A DNA stretch of 64,000 nucleotides. Source: Saliniradius amylolyticus. Lineage in GTDB: Bacteria > Pseudomonadota > Gammaproteobacteria > Enterobacterales > Alteromonadaceae. Shown one piece after another: positions 55,059 to 63,932 of this stretch; positions within the stretch are counted from its first letter, which is position 1, and the number at the start of each line of letters is the position of its first letter. The translations under genes and the position numbers were made by a program. The notes under the pieces are model-generated. The model saw only the letters and a program-made list of their open reading frames with translations. It did not search any database and was not told where the DNA came from. The stretch lies in the NCBI RefSeq assembly GCF_003143555.1, contig NZ_CP029347.1, positions 2,542,001 to 2,606,000 of the forward strand, in the 5' to 3' direction.

Positions 55059-57731
55059 TTAGGCGTACAGCGGGTTGATTTTATCCACATTGATATCGAA
55101 TTCTTTGATGGCTTCGGCCACCACTTTTTTATCGATATCGCCGTTTTTCGCCAGCTCATGCAAGCTCGCCACCACAATGTGATTGGCATCCACTTCGAAG
55201 TGACGACGCAGGTTCTCACGACTGTCGGAGCGACCAAAGCCATCGGTACCCAGCACCTTATAAGATCCAGGCACATAAGCACGGATCTGATCCGAGTAGG
55301 CTTTCACATAGTCAGTGGCAGAAATGGTGGGGCCGTCATTGCCCTCTGACAACACCTGGGTCACATAAGGCACACGCTCTTTTTCTGCTGGGTGCAGCAT
55401 ATTGTGACGCTCGACATCCAGGCCTTCACGAGCCAGCTCGTTGTAGGAAGTCACGCTATAGACCTCGGAACTGACATTAAATTTCTCTTTCAGAATGCGC
55501 GCCGCTTCGCGTACCTGCAACAGGATAGTACCAGAGCCCAGTAGCTTCACGCTGCCTTTGGCCTTGCTGGCCTTCACATCGTCAAGCTTGTAGATACCCT
55601 TGATGATACCCTCTTCCACGCCCTTAGGCATTTCCGGCTGCACATAGTTTTCGTTCATAACCGTCAGGTAATAGAACACATTTTCCTGCTCTTCGAACAT
55701 GCGACGCATGCCGTCCTGCACGATCACCGCCACCTCGTAGCCGTAGGTGGGGTCGTAGCTGACGCAGTTAGGGATCAGGTTCGCCTGAACCAAACTGTGT
55801 CCATCCTGGTGCTGCAGGCCTTCACCGTTGAGCGTAGTACGACCGGCCGTACCACCGACTAAAAAGCCTCGCGCCTGACTGTCACCGGCAGCCCAGGCCA
55901 GATCACCTACCCGCTGGAATCCAAACATGGAGTAGTAGATGTATACCGGGATCATCGGCAGGTCATTTAAGGAATACGAGGTACCCGCGGCCAGCCAGGA
56001 GGCCATAGCGCCAAGTTCGTTAATGCCTTCCTGTAAGACCTGACCTTTCTTATCTTCCCGATAATAGGCCACCTGGTCCTTATCCTGAGGCACATACTTC
56101 TGACCATGGTTGGAGTAAATGCCCACCTGACGGAACAAGCCTTCCATACCGAAAGTTCGCGCCTCATCAGGGATAATAGGCACCACGCGCTGGCCGACCT
56201 GCTTGTCTTTGAGCATTGAGGTCAGCACCCGGACAAAGGCCATGGTGGTGGAAATTTCACGGTCACCCGAGCCCTTGGTCACCGCTTCGAAAGCCTTCAT
56301 ATCCGGCACCGGCAGGTTCTCATGACTCTGCGGCAGGCGTTTCGGCATGTAGCCTTTAAGCGCCTCACGACGCTCGCGCAGGTACTTCATCTCATCGCTG
56401 TCTTCATCGAAACGGAAGTACGGCAGATCTTCAAGCTTGTCGTCGGCAATCGGGATATTGAAACGATCGCGATAATGACGCACAGCGTCCAGATCCATTT
56501 TCTTCACCTGGTGGGCAATGTTCTTGCCTTCACCGGCCGCGCCCATGCCATACCCCTTAACCGTCTTAGCCAGGATCACCTGAGGGCGTCCCTTGGTCTC
56601 GGTGGCACGCTTATAGGCAGCGTACACTTTTACCGGATCGTGTCCGCCCCGGTTTAAGCGCCAGATGTCCTCATCGGACATATTGGCGACCATTTCTTTA
56701 AGTTCAGGGTATTTGCCAAAGAAGTTTTCGCGGGTGTAATTTCCGCCTTTGGCTTTGTAGTTCTGATACTCACCATCCACGGTTTCGTTCATCAGTTCGA
56801 TCAGCTTGCCACCCGTATCACGAGCCAACAGGGGATCCCAGTAACGACCCCAGATGACCTTCATCACTTCCCAGCCTGCACCGCGGAAGGTACCTTCCAG
56901 CTCCTGAATGATCTTGCCGTTACCACGTACCGGACCATCCAAACGCTGCAGGTTACAGTTCACCACAAAGGTCAGGTTATCCAGTCCTTCGCGCGACGCA
57001 AGACCGATAGCTCCCAAGCTCTCTGGCTCGTCAATTTCACCGTCGCCCAGGAAGCACCACACGCGCTGGTTAGAACAATCTTTAATGCCGCGATTGGTCA
57101 GGTACTTCAGGAAACGCGCCAGGTAGATGGCCTGAATCGGTCCCAGACCCATTGATACGGTCGGGAACTGCCAGAAATCCGGCATCAGTTTAGGGTGCGG
57201 ATAAGACGACAACCCATTGCCATCCACTTCCTGACGGAACATATCCAATTGGTCTTCGCTCAGACGACCTTCAATATAAGCGCGGGAGTAGATGCCCGGC
57301 GATACGTGACCCTGAATAAACAGGAAGTCGCCGCCGTCCTCGTCATTGGGCGCGCGGAAAAAGTGGTTAAAGCCTACATCGTACAACATGGCCGATGAGG
57401 CAAAGCTGGAGATGTGCCCCCCCAGCTCCAGATTCTTCTTGGAGGCACGCAACACCATCATCAGGGCATTCCAGCGAATGGCGCTGCGGATCCGGGCCTC
57501 TTTACTCTGGTCACCCGGCATCGTGGGCTCTTGCCCGGCTGGAATGGTATTGACGTAGGCAGTCGTGGCGTCATAAGGCAAATGGGCGCCATTACGGCGA
57601 GCCGTTTCAATCAGTTGCTCCATCAGGAAATGGGCGCGCTCGGTGCCCTCGTGCTCAAGCACTCCTTCCAGTGCTTCAAGCCATTCTTGTGTTTCCTGTG
57701 GATCCACGTCTGGCTGCTTATTCTCTGCCAT
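55059..57731 (-). CDS. aceE: Pyruvate dehydrogenase E1, homodimeric
   Basis: 890 residues from ATG 57731 (MAENKQPDVDPQETQEWLEALEGV; AAGGA seven bases before), matching E. coli AceE (887). Thiamine diphosphate motif GDGEIDEPESLG...NLTFVVNCNLQ (about 230-265), catalytic region with HSL, and the transketolase C-terminal domain. Decarboxylates pyruvate and acetylates the E2 lipoyl groups. An upstream start would add 26 residues overlapping pdhR and is rejected. Follows pdhR with 61 bases between. Confidence 0.97.
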   Translation of the reverse strand: MAENKQPDVDPQETQEWLEALEGVLEHEGTERAHFLMEQLIETARRNGAHLPYDATTAYVNTIPAGQEPTMPGDQSKEARIRSAIRWNALMMVLRASKKNLELGGHISSFASSAMLYDVGFNHFFRAPNDEDGGDFLFIQGHVSPGIYSRAYIEGRLSEDQLDMFRQEVDGNGLSSYPHPKLMPDFWQFPTVSMGLGPIQAIYLARFLKYLTNRGIKDCSNQRVWCFLGDGEIDEPESLGAIGLASREGLDNLTFVVNCNLQRLDGPVRGNGKIIQELEGTFRGAGWEVMKVIWGRYWDPLLARDTGGKLIELMNETVDGEYQNYKAKGGNYTRENFFGKYPELKEMVANMSDEDIWRLNRGGHDPVKVYAAYKRATETKGRPQVILAKTVKGYGMGAAGEGKNIAHQVKKMDLDAVRHYRDRFNIPIADDKLEDLPYFRFDEDSDEMKYLRERREALKGYMPKRLPQSHENLPVPDMKAFEAVTKGSGDREISTTMAFVRVLTSMLKDKQVGQRVVPIIPDEARTFGMEGLFRQVGIYSNHGQKYVPQDKDQVAYYREDKKGQVLQEGINELGAMASWLAAGTSYSLNDLPMIPVYIYYSMFGFQRVGDLAWAAGDSQARGFLVGGTAGRTTLNGEGLQHQDGHSLVQANLIPNCVSYDPTYGYEVAVIVQDGMRRMFEEQENVFYYLTVMNENYVQPEMPKGVEEGIIKGIYKLDDVKASKAKGSVKLLGSGTILLQVREAARILKEKFNVSSEVYSVTSYNELAREGLDVERHNMLHPAEKERVPYVTQVLSEGNDGPTISATDYVKAYSDQIRAYVPGSYKVLGTDGFGRSDSRENLRRHFEVDANHIVVASLHELAKNGDIDKKVVAEAIKEFDINVDKINPLYA

Positions 57732-57792
57732 ATCGCTTTCCTTTTGTTGAAATTGCAATTGGGTCCGGAGGTCTACCTCCGCCCGTTCAGTG

Positions 57793-58548
57793 TTATTCCG
57801 GCGTTTCAATCCGTCGCAGCGTGCGCTGCATCCGGGAGTCCTGCCGGTTAATTTCTAATAAGGTTTCTTCAATGTACGCCAGATGCTCATTGCTGGCTCG
57901 GCGCGCCTGCTCAGGGTCGCCGGCCACAATAGCTTCCAGAATCTTGCCGCGCTGGGCGTTAATCTGTCGCCCAACTTTTGGTGATCCTTTGAGCATTTCC
58001 AGGTTGCGCTTGATATTGTCTTGTAACACCGGCTGCAGGCCACGAAAAATATGCAGCAACACCCGGTTCTGTGAAGCCTGAATCATCTGTAAGTAAAACG
58101 TGGCCAACGCCTCAGCTTCGGCCTCAACATCCTTTTGCTGCTGCACCGTTTGTACCCGCTCGAAGGCGTGCTGGATCGATGCCGTCAATGCTTTATTACC
58201 ACGAAGCGCCGCATAATAGGCTGCCATTCCCTCCAGGGCATGACGAAACTCCAATAAGTCGAACTGAGATTCAGGATGCGCCGTTATTAAATCTAACAGA
58301 GGCGCATTTTCCATTATCGCCAACTTGTCTTTTACATAGGTGCCACCGCCCTGCCGACGATCGACCAGTCCCTTTGCATCCAGCTTTTGAATAGCTTCTC
58401 TCAGCGATGGCCTTGATACGTCAAAGCGCTCAGCCAACTCTCGTTCAGAAGGCAGTTTTTGCCCCGCCACGAAATCCCCGTTGAGAATCATAGACTCCAA
58501 CTGTTCCAGGATCACCTCTGAGATTTTTTTGGCTTTAACTCGTTGCAT
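57793..58548 (-). CDS. pdhR: PdhR-type GntR/FadR-family repressor
   Basis: 251 residues from ATG 58548 (MQRVKAKKISEVILEQLESM). Winged helix-turn-helix (about 6-72) with LPSERELAERFDVSRPSLREAIQKL and GLVDRRQGGGTYV, then an all-helical FCD ligand-binding domain (about 85-235). Position directly before aceEF and the operator just upstream identify it as PdhR, which in E. coli is released by pyruvate. An ATG nine codons earlier is possible but would put the operator against the start. Confidence 0.93.
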   Translation of the reverse strand: MQRVKAKKISEVILEQLESMILNGDFVAGQKLPSERELAERFDVSRPSLREAIQKLDAKGLVDRRQGGGTYVKDKLAIMENAPLLDLITAHPESQFDLLEFRHALEGMAAYYAALRGNKALTASIQHAFERVQTVQQQKDVEAEAEALATFYLQMIQASQNRVLLHIFRGLQPVLQDNIKRNLEMLKGSPKVGRQINAQRGKILEAIVAGDPEQARRASNEHLAYIEETLLEINRQDSRMQRTLRRIETPE

Positions 58549-58578
58549 TGGCTGTCCGCTTAATCCGCCATCCACTTA

Positions 58579-58595
58579 AATTGGTAAGACCATTT
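58579..58595. promoter_or_regulatory. PdhR operator
   Basis: AATTGGTAAGACCATTT contains TTGGTAAGACCA (58581-58592), the PdhR palindrome TGGT-N3-ACCA, here 32-46 bases before the pdhR start. A -10-like TAAAAT (minus strand) overlaps its downstream side. Predicts autoregulation and pyruvate induction of pdhR-aceEF. Confidence 0.82.
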
Positions 58596-58729
58596 TACCT
58601 TTAACCGAATATCTAAACCCGCGTAAGGTAATGCAAACTCACCAGAATTACCAGTCAGTTTCAGTGAATCTCTATTCGGAATCAGCGCAAAGCATAATAG
58701 ACAAAGGCGCCGACCACTGGTCAAACCAA

Positions 58730-59554
58730 TTAAGGCAACAGGCCTGCCAATGACAGCAGTGACAGCATTACCAGCAGGAACAGTGTATTGCGTTTCGCCA
58801 AGGCCACCATGGCGCAAGGTTCGGTATTACAACTAAGTTCTTCGGGCTCAATGACCTCGGCAGCCTGAGCCACCTCTGTCAACAAAGAGCGAGCCGGTCT
58901 ACCCGCATTTCCTGCACTAGTCACCCACACCGGCAAGGCTTTGGAAAAGTGACCCACAATCAACAGACCGAAGGCCGCCACACGTACCGGCACCCAGTCC
59001 AACCACTCCAATACCTGCTGTGCCTGGATGGACGCTGGATGCTGATCCTCCTCCAGCATCAGCACTAATGAACGGGTCAGCACATACAGCAAGGCACCCG
59101 CAGCACCGAAGACCGCAAACCAAATCATCACAGCGGCATAGTGACGGTAATTAATCCACATCAGATGTTGACCAAAGCTGTAATCGTCTCTCGGTACGTA
59201 CCCCATCTGCTCAGCATAAATATTACTGCCTTCCACATCGCCCCTGGCAGAGGCCTGCAAGTAACCTTTATAACTGGCTCGGTAAAGCGGACAGCCGATG
59301 GCCACCAGCAGCAATAACACGGACACCGCCAGCTCGATAAGCGCCATATCCAACATTTGAAGCACCGCTAATAACAACAATGCTGGCAACAAGGCGACAC
59401 CCAGAATGACCCAGGGTGTACTTTGGTCTTTGACAATGCCTTGTCTTAATAAGAAGTGATAATAGCGCCCGGTATAGGTCTCCACATGCCAGCTATGGCC
59501 ATTAAAGCCTGTGCGCTCCAGAGCCAACACCAGAAGTAAGCTAATCAGTGTCAT
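58730..59554 (-). CDS. ampE: AmpE-like inner-membrane regulatory protein
   Basis: 274 residues from ATG 59554 (MTLISLLLVLALERTGFNG; AAGGA five bases before). Five or so membrane helices with the AmpE pattern: HVETYTGRYYHFLL, DDYSFGQHLMWINYRHYAAVMIWFAVFGAAGALLYVL (about 143-180), and a final helix. E. coli AmpE (284 residues) is implicated in beta-lactamase induction with AmpD. Here no ampD is adjacent. Located between pdhR and the divergent retropepsin gene. Confidence 0.88.
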   Translation of the reverse strand: MTLISLLLVLALERTGFNGHSWHVETYTGRYYHFLLRQGIVKDQSTPWVILGVALLPALLLLAVLQMLDMALIELAVSVLLLLVAIGCPLYRASYKGYLQASARGDVEGSNIYAEQMGYVPRDDYSFGQHLMWINYRHYAAVMIWFAVFGAAGALLYVLTRSLVLMLEEDQHPASIQAQQVLEWLDWVPVRVAAFGLLIVGHFSKALPVWVTSAGNAGRPARSLLTEVAQAAEVIEPEELSCNTEPCAMVALAKRNTLFLLVMLSLLSLAGLLP

Positions 59555-59721
59555 AACAATCCTTGCCGCATAAAACTGGGGTAAGTATATAGCATTCAGA
59601 CTACTTGTCCCTATAGACTCCGGGCATTGTTTATGACCGTGACGCGATGGCTGCATCCGCTATCGAATCAGGGTATGATTCGGCCATTGAGAAAACCCGC
59701 GGCAGAGCCTGGGGCCTGTTT

Positions 59722-60231
59722 ATGACACAATCAGACACCCGTTCCATGGGTCGCTGGATGGCCGTGTTGGCCTGGATTGCTTTACTGGGGCTGTTGACCC
59801 TCTGGTTTAATGAAGAATTGACCGAACAGTTCAACCCGAATCAGCAGCCACTGAGCCAGACTCAGAATGGTCGACAGGAAGTACGCCTCAAGCAAAATCG
59901 TCAGGGGCATTACGTTGCATCTGGCCTGATCAATGGCTCTCCGGTCACTTTCTTACTAGACACTGGTGCGACTCACGTCTCCATTCCGGCTCACCTTGGC
60001 GAACGCCTGAATCTTCAACCAGGGGCGCGCAGCCGAGTTATGACCGCCAACGGTAGCATCACCGTCGCCCAAACCCGCATTGATCGATTACAGCTGGGCG
60101 ATATTAGCCTGTATGATGTGCGGGCAAACCTCAATCCGGGCATGGGCGGCGAAGCCATCCTGCTGGGTATGAGCGCCTTAAAACAAGTAGATTTTCGCCA
60201 AAGCGGCGAATGGCTTTATTTGACTTACTGA
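59722..60231 (+). CDS. Retropepsin-like aspartic protease, membrane-anchored
   Basis: 169 residues from ATG 59722. One N-terminal membrane helix (WMAVLAWIALLGLLTLWF), then a clan AA retropepsin-like domain (about 60-169) with the single catalytic motif FLLDTGATHVSIPAHL (Asp about 77) and ILLGMSALKQVDF. These TIGR02281-type proteins have one Asp motif and act as dimers. Role unknown. Three bases before nadC, so co-transcribed with it. In related genomes this slot usually holds ampD, on the basis of recalled synteny. Confidence 0.88.
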   Translation: MTQSDTRSMGRWMAVLAWIALLGLLTLWFNEELTEQFNPNQQPLSQTQNGRQEVRLKQNRQGHYVASGLINGSPVTFLLDTGATHVSIPAHLGERLNLQPGARSRVMTANGSITVAQTRIDRLQLGDISLYDVRANLNPGMGGEAILLGMSALKQVDFRQSGEWLYLTY

Positions 60232-60234
60232 ATA

Positions 60235-61083
60235 ATGACTATGTTGGATTTAGAACAGGAAATCCGCCGCAATGTAAGCGCGGCACTTGACGAAGACCTC
60301 AACTATCAGGGCCCGAATGGGGATATTACCGCCTCCCTAATCCCGAGAGACAAGCTTGCCACTGCGCGAATTATTTGTCGGGAAGCCTGCGTCATGGCAG
60401 GTAAAGCCTGGGCCGGTGAGGTCTTTAAGCAACTGGGTTCAAAAGTCAGTCTCGACTGGCAAGTGACCGACGGCGATAGGCTGTCGGCCGATACCACTCT
60501 GGTCACCCTAAAAGGTCCGGCGCGGGACATCCTGACCGGCGAACGCACCGCTCTGAACTTCTTACAAAGCCTGATGGGCACGGCCACCACGGTAGCGCAC
60601 TACGTCTCATTGCTAGACGGCAGTCACACGCAGATACTGGATACACGCAAAACAATGCCGGGTCTGAGAGCCGCACAAAAATACGCCGTAAAATGCGGTG
60701 GCGGTGTCAATCACCGGGTTGGATTGTTCGACGCCTTTCTAATCAAAGAGAATCATATTTTCGCCTGTGGCTCTATCCTCAATGCGGTAGAAACAGCGCG
60801 CGCTCAGCAGCCGGGCAAAATCGTAGAGGTTGAAGTGGAAAACCTCGATGAGCTTCAGCAAGCGCTCCGCGCCGGAGCGGATACGATTATGCTTGATAAC
60901 TTCAGCATCGATGATATCAAGCAGGCGGTCGCGCTCAACCAAGGCCAGGCAAAGCTTGAAGTATCTGGTAATATTACCGACCAGGCACTGGGTCAGCTGA
61001 GTCAGACCGGCGTGGATTACATCTCCTCCGGCGCACTGACCAAGCATATAAAGGCCATTGATCTGTCTTTACGTATACTTTGA
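60235..61083 (+). CDS. nadC: Nicotinate-nucleotide pyrophosphorylase (quinolinate phosphoribosyltransferase)
   Basis: 282 residues. N-terminal sandwich domain and C-terminal barrel with the family motifs GERTALNFLQSLMGTATTVAHYV (about 102-124), DTRKTMPGLRAAQKYAVKCGGGVNHRVGL (Arg/Lys/His that bind quinolinate and PRPP) and EVEVENLDEL. Reaction: quinolinate + PRPP to nicotinate mononucleotide, last committed step of de novo NAD synthesis. Start at 60235; a second ATG two codons later is equally possible. Confidence 0.96.
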   Translation: MTMLDLEQEIRRNVSAALDEDLNYQGPNGDITASLIPRDKLATARIICREACVMAGKAWAGEVFKQLGSKVSLDWQVTDGDRLSADTTLVTLKGPARDILTGERTALNFLQSLMGTATTVAHYVSLLDGSHTQILDTRKTMPGLRAAQKYAVKCGGGVNHRVGLFDAFLIKENHIFACGSILNAVETARAQQPGKIVEVEVENLDELQQALRAGADTIMLDNFSIDDIKQAVALNQGQAKLEVSGNITDQALGQLSQTGVDYISSGALTKHIKAIDLSLRIL

Positions 61084-61150
61084 GCCGGTAACACAAGCCA
61101 AAAGACGAAAGACCGCCCTCATTTAAGCACTTATGTATTGATCTAAATAC

Positions 61151-61178
61151 TTGTCTAAGCTCGCACCCGTTCTATACT
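61151..61178 (+). promoter_or_regulatory. Sigma-70 promoter of pilA
   Basis: TTGTCT (61151-61156), a 16-base spacer, TATACT (61173-61178). This puts the start near 61185 and a leader of about 93 bases before the pilA ATG. No sigma-54 box (GG-N10-GC) was found in the usual place. Confidence 0.65.
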
Positions 61179-61191
61179 GAACATGGATATT

Positions 61192-61250
61192 CAACATCCA
61201 TCAGCAATAACAAGTTGCTGATTTACATTCTAATTCAGCAACTGATGTTG
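61192..61250 (+). promoter_or_regulatory. Switching-hairpin leader of pilA
   Basis: Three segments in the leader are mutually complementary: A TCAGCAA (61201-61207), B AGTTGCTGA (61213-61221), C TCAGCAACT (61235-61243). B can pair with A or with C, but not both. CAACATC (61192-61198) and GATGTTG (61244-61250) can close the whole. The ribosome site (GTGGAG, 61265-61270) lies just downstream. Confidence 0.45.
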
Positions 61251-61277
61251 CACTTCCGGGATACGTGGAGACAAGAC

Positions 61278-61709
61278 ATGACAACGAAACAAGTAAACCA
61301 AAAGGGTTTCACCCTGATCGAATTAATGATTGTAGTGGCCATCATCGGCATTCTGGCGGCCATCGCCCTGCCTGCCTACAACCAATACACGCGTGGTGCG
61401 GCCTTTACCGAGGTAAAAACGGCAGCATCCACCTTTAAGCGTTCCATTGAAGTATGTGCGCAAACCAATAACGAAACGGCTGTACCAATGACTACTTGTA
61501 CTGCCCTTGGCGCCAATGGCATCCCAGCAGCCAACTCTGCGACCAATGCCCCGGGTGTTGCCAGCGTTACATGGGACGCTACCGACTTAGTTGTTAGTGC
61601 TGCTGCAGTAGGCTCTCTTGACGGTACCGAGACCTATACATTGACAGCAGCAGTCAACAATGGTCAGGTTACCTGGACTGAGACCTGTAACCCTGCAGAG
61701 CTGTGCTAA
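61278..61709 (+). CDS. pilA: Type IV pilin PilA, major subunit
   Basis: 143 residues from ATG 61278 (GTGGAG seven bases before). Prepilin leader [10 protein letters not shown] cut before [22 protein letters not shown], with the required Gly-1, Phe+1 and Glu+5; a soluble head follows with three Cys, the last near the C terminus (CNPAELC), likely forming the disulphide-bound D-region. The leader is processed by PilD encoded 1.3 kb downstream. Long leader RNA upstream and a terminator directly after the gene. Confidence 0.95.
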   Translation: MTTKQVNQKGFTLIELMIVVAIIGILAAIALPAYNQYTRGAAFTEVKTAASTFKRSIEVCAQTNNETAVPMTTCTALGANGIPAANSATNAPGVASVTWDATDLVVSAAAVGSLDGTETYTLTAAVNNGQVTWTETCNPAELC

Positions 61710-61733
61710 TCTAAGTTTTCATACAGCCTGACA

Positions 61734-61760
61734 AAGCCCGGCAACCGTCGGGCTTTTCTA
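61734..61760 (+). terminator. Terminator between pilA and pilC
   Basis: AAAGCCCG (61734-61741) / CGGGCTTT (61750-61757) with an 8-base loop and T-run (CTTTTCTAACT). It should lower pilC relative to pilA, as expected for the abundant pilin. Confidence 0.88.
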
Positions 61761-61780
61761 ACTCTAGGCGGACTCACTTC

Positions 61781-62998
61781 ATGGCCAAGCAACCAGCCTT
61801 ACAAATTTTTACCTGGCAGGGTAAAAACCGTCAGGGCCAGAATATCGATGGCGAACTCTCCGCCAAGAACATTATGGATGCCAGGACTCAGCTGCGTAAA
61901 AAAGGCGTTTCTGTCACCAAAATCAAAAAGTATTCCAAGCCACTATTCGGCAAAGGCGCGGCCAAAATAAAGGCGGCGGATATCTGCGTTGTCTCGCGCC
62001 AGATCGCCACCATGCTAAGCGCTGGCGTGACTCTGATCCAGACCATCGATATGATCGCCGACGGGGCTAACAATGCCGCTATGCGCAAGATGCTGATCGA
62101 AATTGGTAATGATGTGAAGGCTGGCACCCCCTTATCCGAATCCTTGCGTAAACATCCCGATCATTTCGATGAACTTTATTGCGACCTGGTAGAAACCGGT
62201 GAGCAATCAGGCTCACTGGAAACTATTTATGATCGTATTGCCACCTACAAAGAAAAGGCCGAGGCTTTAAAGTCCAAGATTAAAAAAGCCATGTTCTATC
62301 CCATTGCGGTGATCGTTGTGGCGACCATTGTTACCTTGATTCTGCTTATTTTTGTCGTCCCTCAGTTTCAGGAAATCTTTGCCAGTTTCGGAGCCGAGTT
62401 GCCCGCATTCACTCTTTTTGTTTTGGGTATCTCCCAGGCAATTCAGAATTATGGTTTGTATATGGCCGGTGCTCTGGTCGCTGCAGCGGCATTATTTAAA
62501 CGGGCTCATAAAAAGTCTAAGAAGCTTAGGGACAAGGTGGATAAACAGATCCTGAAGATTCCTGTTATTGGTGAAATTCTAAAAAAAGCCTCCATCGCAC
62601 GCTTTACCCGCACCCTGTCCACGACCTTTGCCGCCGGTGTCCCCTTAATCGGCGCTCTGGAATCGGCCGCTGGCGCAGCTGGTAACGCAGTGTTCCGGGA
62701 TGCCATCTTAACCATTCGCAAGGAAGTCTCCGGTGGCATGCAGATGAATACTGCCATGCGCGATACCGGCGTGTTTCCGGATATGGTAGTGCAAATGGTC
62801 GCTATCGGCGAAGAGTCCGGATCGGTGGACGATATGCTGGACAAGGTGGCCACCATCTACGAACGGGAAGTGGACGATCTCGTCGATGGCCTGACAGCCT
62901 TGCTGGAGCCAATGATAATGGCCGTATTGGGTGTAGTGATCGGTGGTCTGATCATCGCTATGTACTTACCCATATTCCAGATGGGCAGTGTGGTTTAA
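61781..62998 (+). CDS. pilC: Type IV pilus inner-membrane platform protein PilC
   Basis: 405 residues, GspF/PilC fold: two repeated cytoplasmic helical domains (about 65-190 and 270-390; ETGEQSGSLETIYDRIATY and AIGEESGSVDDMLDKVATIY are the paired signatures) and three membrane helices (MFYPIAVIVVATIVTLILLIFVV, about 172-194; YGLYMAGALVAAAALF; MIMAVLGVVIGGLIIAMYLPIF). Anchors the assembly ATPase. Directly follows the pilA terminator; the ATPase gene pilB, normally between pilA and pilC, is absent. Confidence 0.95.
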   Translation: MAKQPALQIFTWQGKNRQGQNIDGELSAKNIMDARTQLRKKGVSVTKIKKYSKPLFGKGAAKIKAADICVVSRQIATMLSAGVTLIQTIDMIADGANNAAMRKMLIEIGNDVKAGTPLSESLRKHPDHFDELYCDLVETGEQSGSLETIYDRIATYKEKAEALKSKIKKAMFYPIAVIVVATIVTLILLIFVVPQFQEIFASFGAELPAFTLFVLGISQAIQNYGLYMAGALVAAAALFKRAHKKSKKLRDKVDKQILKIPVIGEILKKASIARFTRTLSTTFAAGVPLIGALESAAGAAGNAVFRDAILTIRKEVSGGMQMNTAMRDTGVFPDMVVQMVAIGEESGSVDDMLDKVATIYEREVDDLVDGLTALLEPMIMAVLGVVIGGLIIAMYLPIFQMGSVV

Positions 62999-63050
62999 TC
63001 GGCGCTTTTCTGGCAGAGTCTGCTCTATTAGTTTTTGACTTTACCAACCC

Positions 63051-63932
63051 ATGACCGAGATTTTAACTCTACTGGAAGTTTCTCCGGCGTTTCTGCTTAG
63101 CCTCATCGCCTTTATCAGCTTAATGGTAGGCAGTTTTCTCAATGTCGTCATCTACCGCTTGCCTGTGATGATGGAGCGAGAATGGCAAAGCGAATATCAA
63201 AGCTATTTCCATGACCAGGCAGCTGAAACTGACAACTCAACCAAACCCTTTAACCTGGTTAAACCGGACTCCACCTGTCCCCATTGTCACACCCCCATTA
63301 AGGCAATTCACAATGTTCCCGTATTGAGCTGGCTCTTTCTGAAAGGCCGCTGCGCTTATTGCCAGACGACCATTCCTGCCCGCTACCCTATGGTGGAAGC
63401 TCTCACCACGCTGTTGTCGGTCTGGGTTACCTGGCATTTAGGCTATGGGCCCATGCTCATTCCGGCATTGATGTTCACGTGGCTGCTCATCGCTATGACC
63501 TTTATCGATCTGGACAAAATGCTGCTACCGGATCAACTCACCCTGCCCTTACTCTGGCTTGGGCTTATTGGCAGTCTGTACTGGTCTCCGGTTTCTCCTG
63601 AAGATGCCATCTTAGGAGCTGCTGCTGGCTATTTAAGCCTGTGGAGCATCTATTGGGGATTTAAGCTGCTGACTGGCAAAGAGGGTATGGGCTATGGTGA
63701 CTTTAAGCTGCTGGCTGCCTTAGGCGCCTGGCTAGGCTGGCAAGGCCTGCCAGTGGTGATTCTATTGTCGTCCCTGGTTGGGGCCATCGTCGGTCTGTCG
63801 CAGATCGCCTTTAAGGGACAAGACCACGCCAAGCCTATTCCCTTCGGGCCCTACTTAGCGGCTGCAGGCTGGCTGGCTTTCCTCTATGGTGACTGGCTGA
63901 CAGAACAATACTGGCAGTGGGTTTTAGCATGA
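63051..63932 (+). CDS. pilD: Prepilin leader peptidase / N-methyltransferase PilD
   Basis: 293 residues, aspartic A24A peptidase. N-terminal methylase region with two CxxC pairs (CPHCHTPI and CAYCQTTI, about 76-80 and 103-107, a zinc-type site) and GSFLNVVIYRLP; membrane helices; catalytic Asps in FIDLDKMLLPDQL and GMGYGDFKLLAALGAW. Cleaves and methylates prepilins and type II pseudopilins, which would also serve chitinase export. Overlaps the coaE start by 4 bases. Confidence 0.96.
   Translation: MTEILTLLEVSPAFLLSLIAFISLMVGSFLNVVIYRLPVMMEREWQSEYQSYFHDQAAETDNSTKPFNLVKPDSTCPHCHTPIKAIHNVPVLSWLFLKGRCAYCQTTIPARYPMVEALTTLLSVWVTWHLGYGPMLIPALMFTWLLIAMTFIDLDKMLLPDQLTLPLLWLGLIGSLYWSPVSPEDAILGAAAGYLSLWSIYWGFKLLTGKEGMGYGDFKLLAALGAWLGWQGLPVVILLSSLVGAIVGLSQIAFKGQDHAKPIPFGPYLAAAGWLAFLYGDWLTEQYWQWVLA

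Noticed and set aside
54124-55062. Ser-rich reading frames opposite aceF
   Set aside because: Mirror images of the Glu/Asp/Ala-rich lipoyl linkers; not genes.
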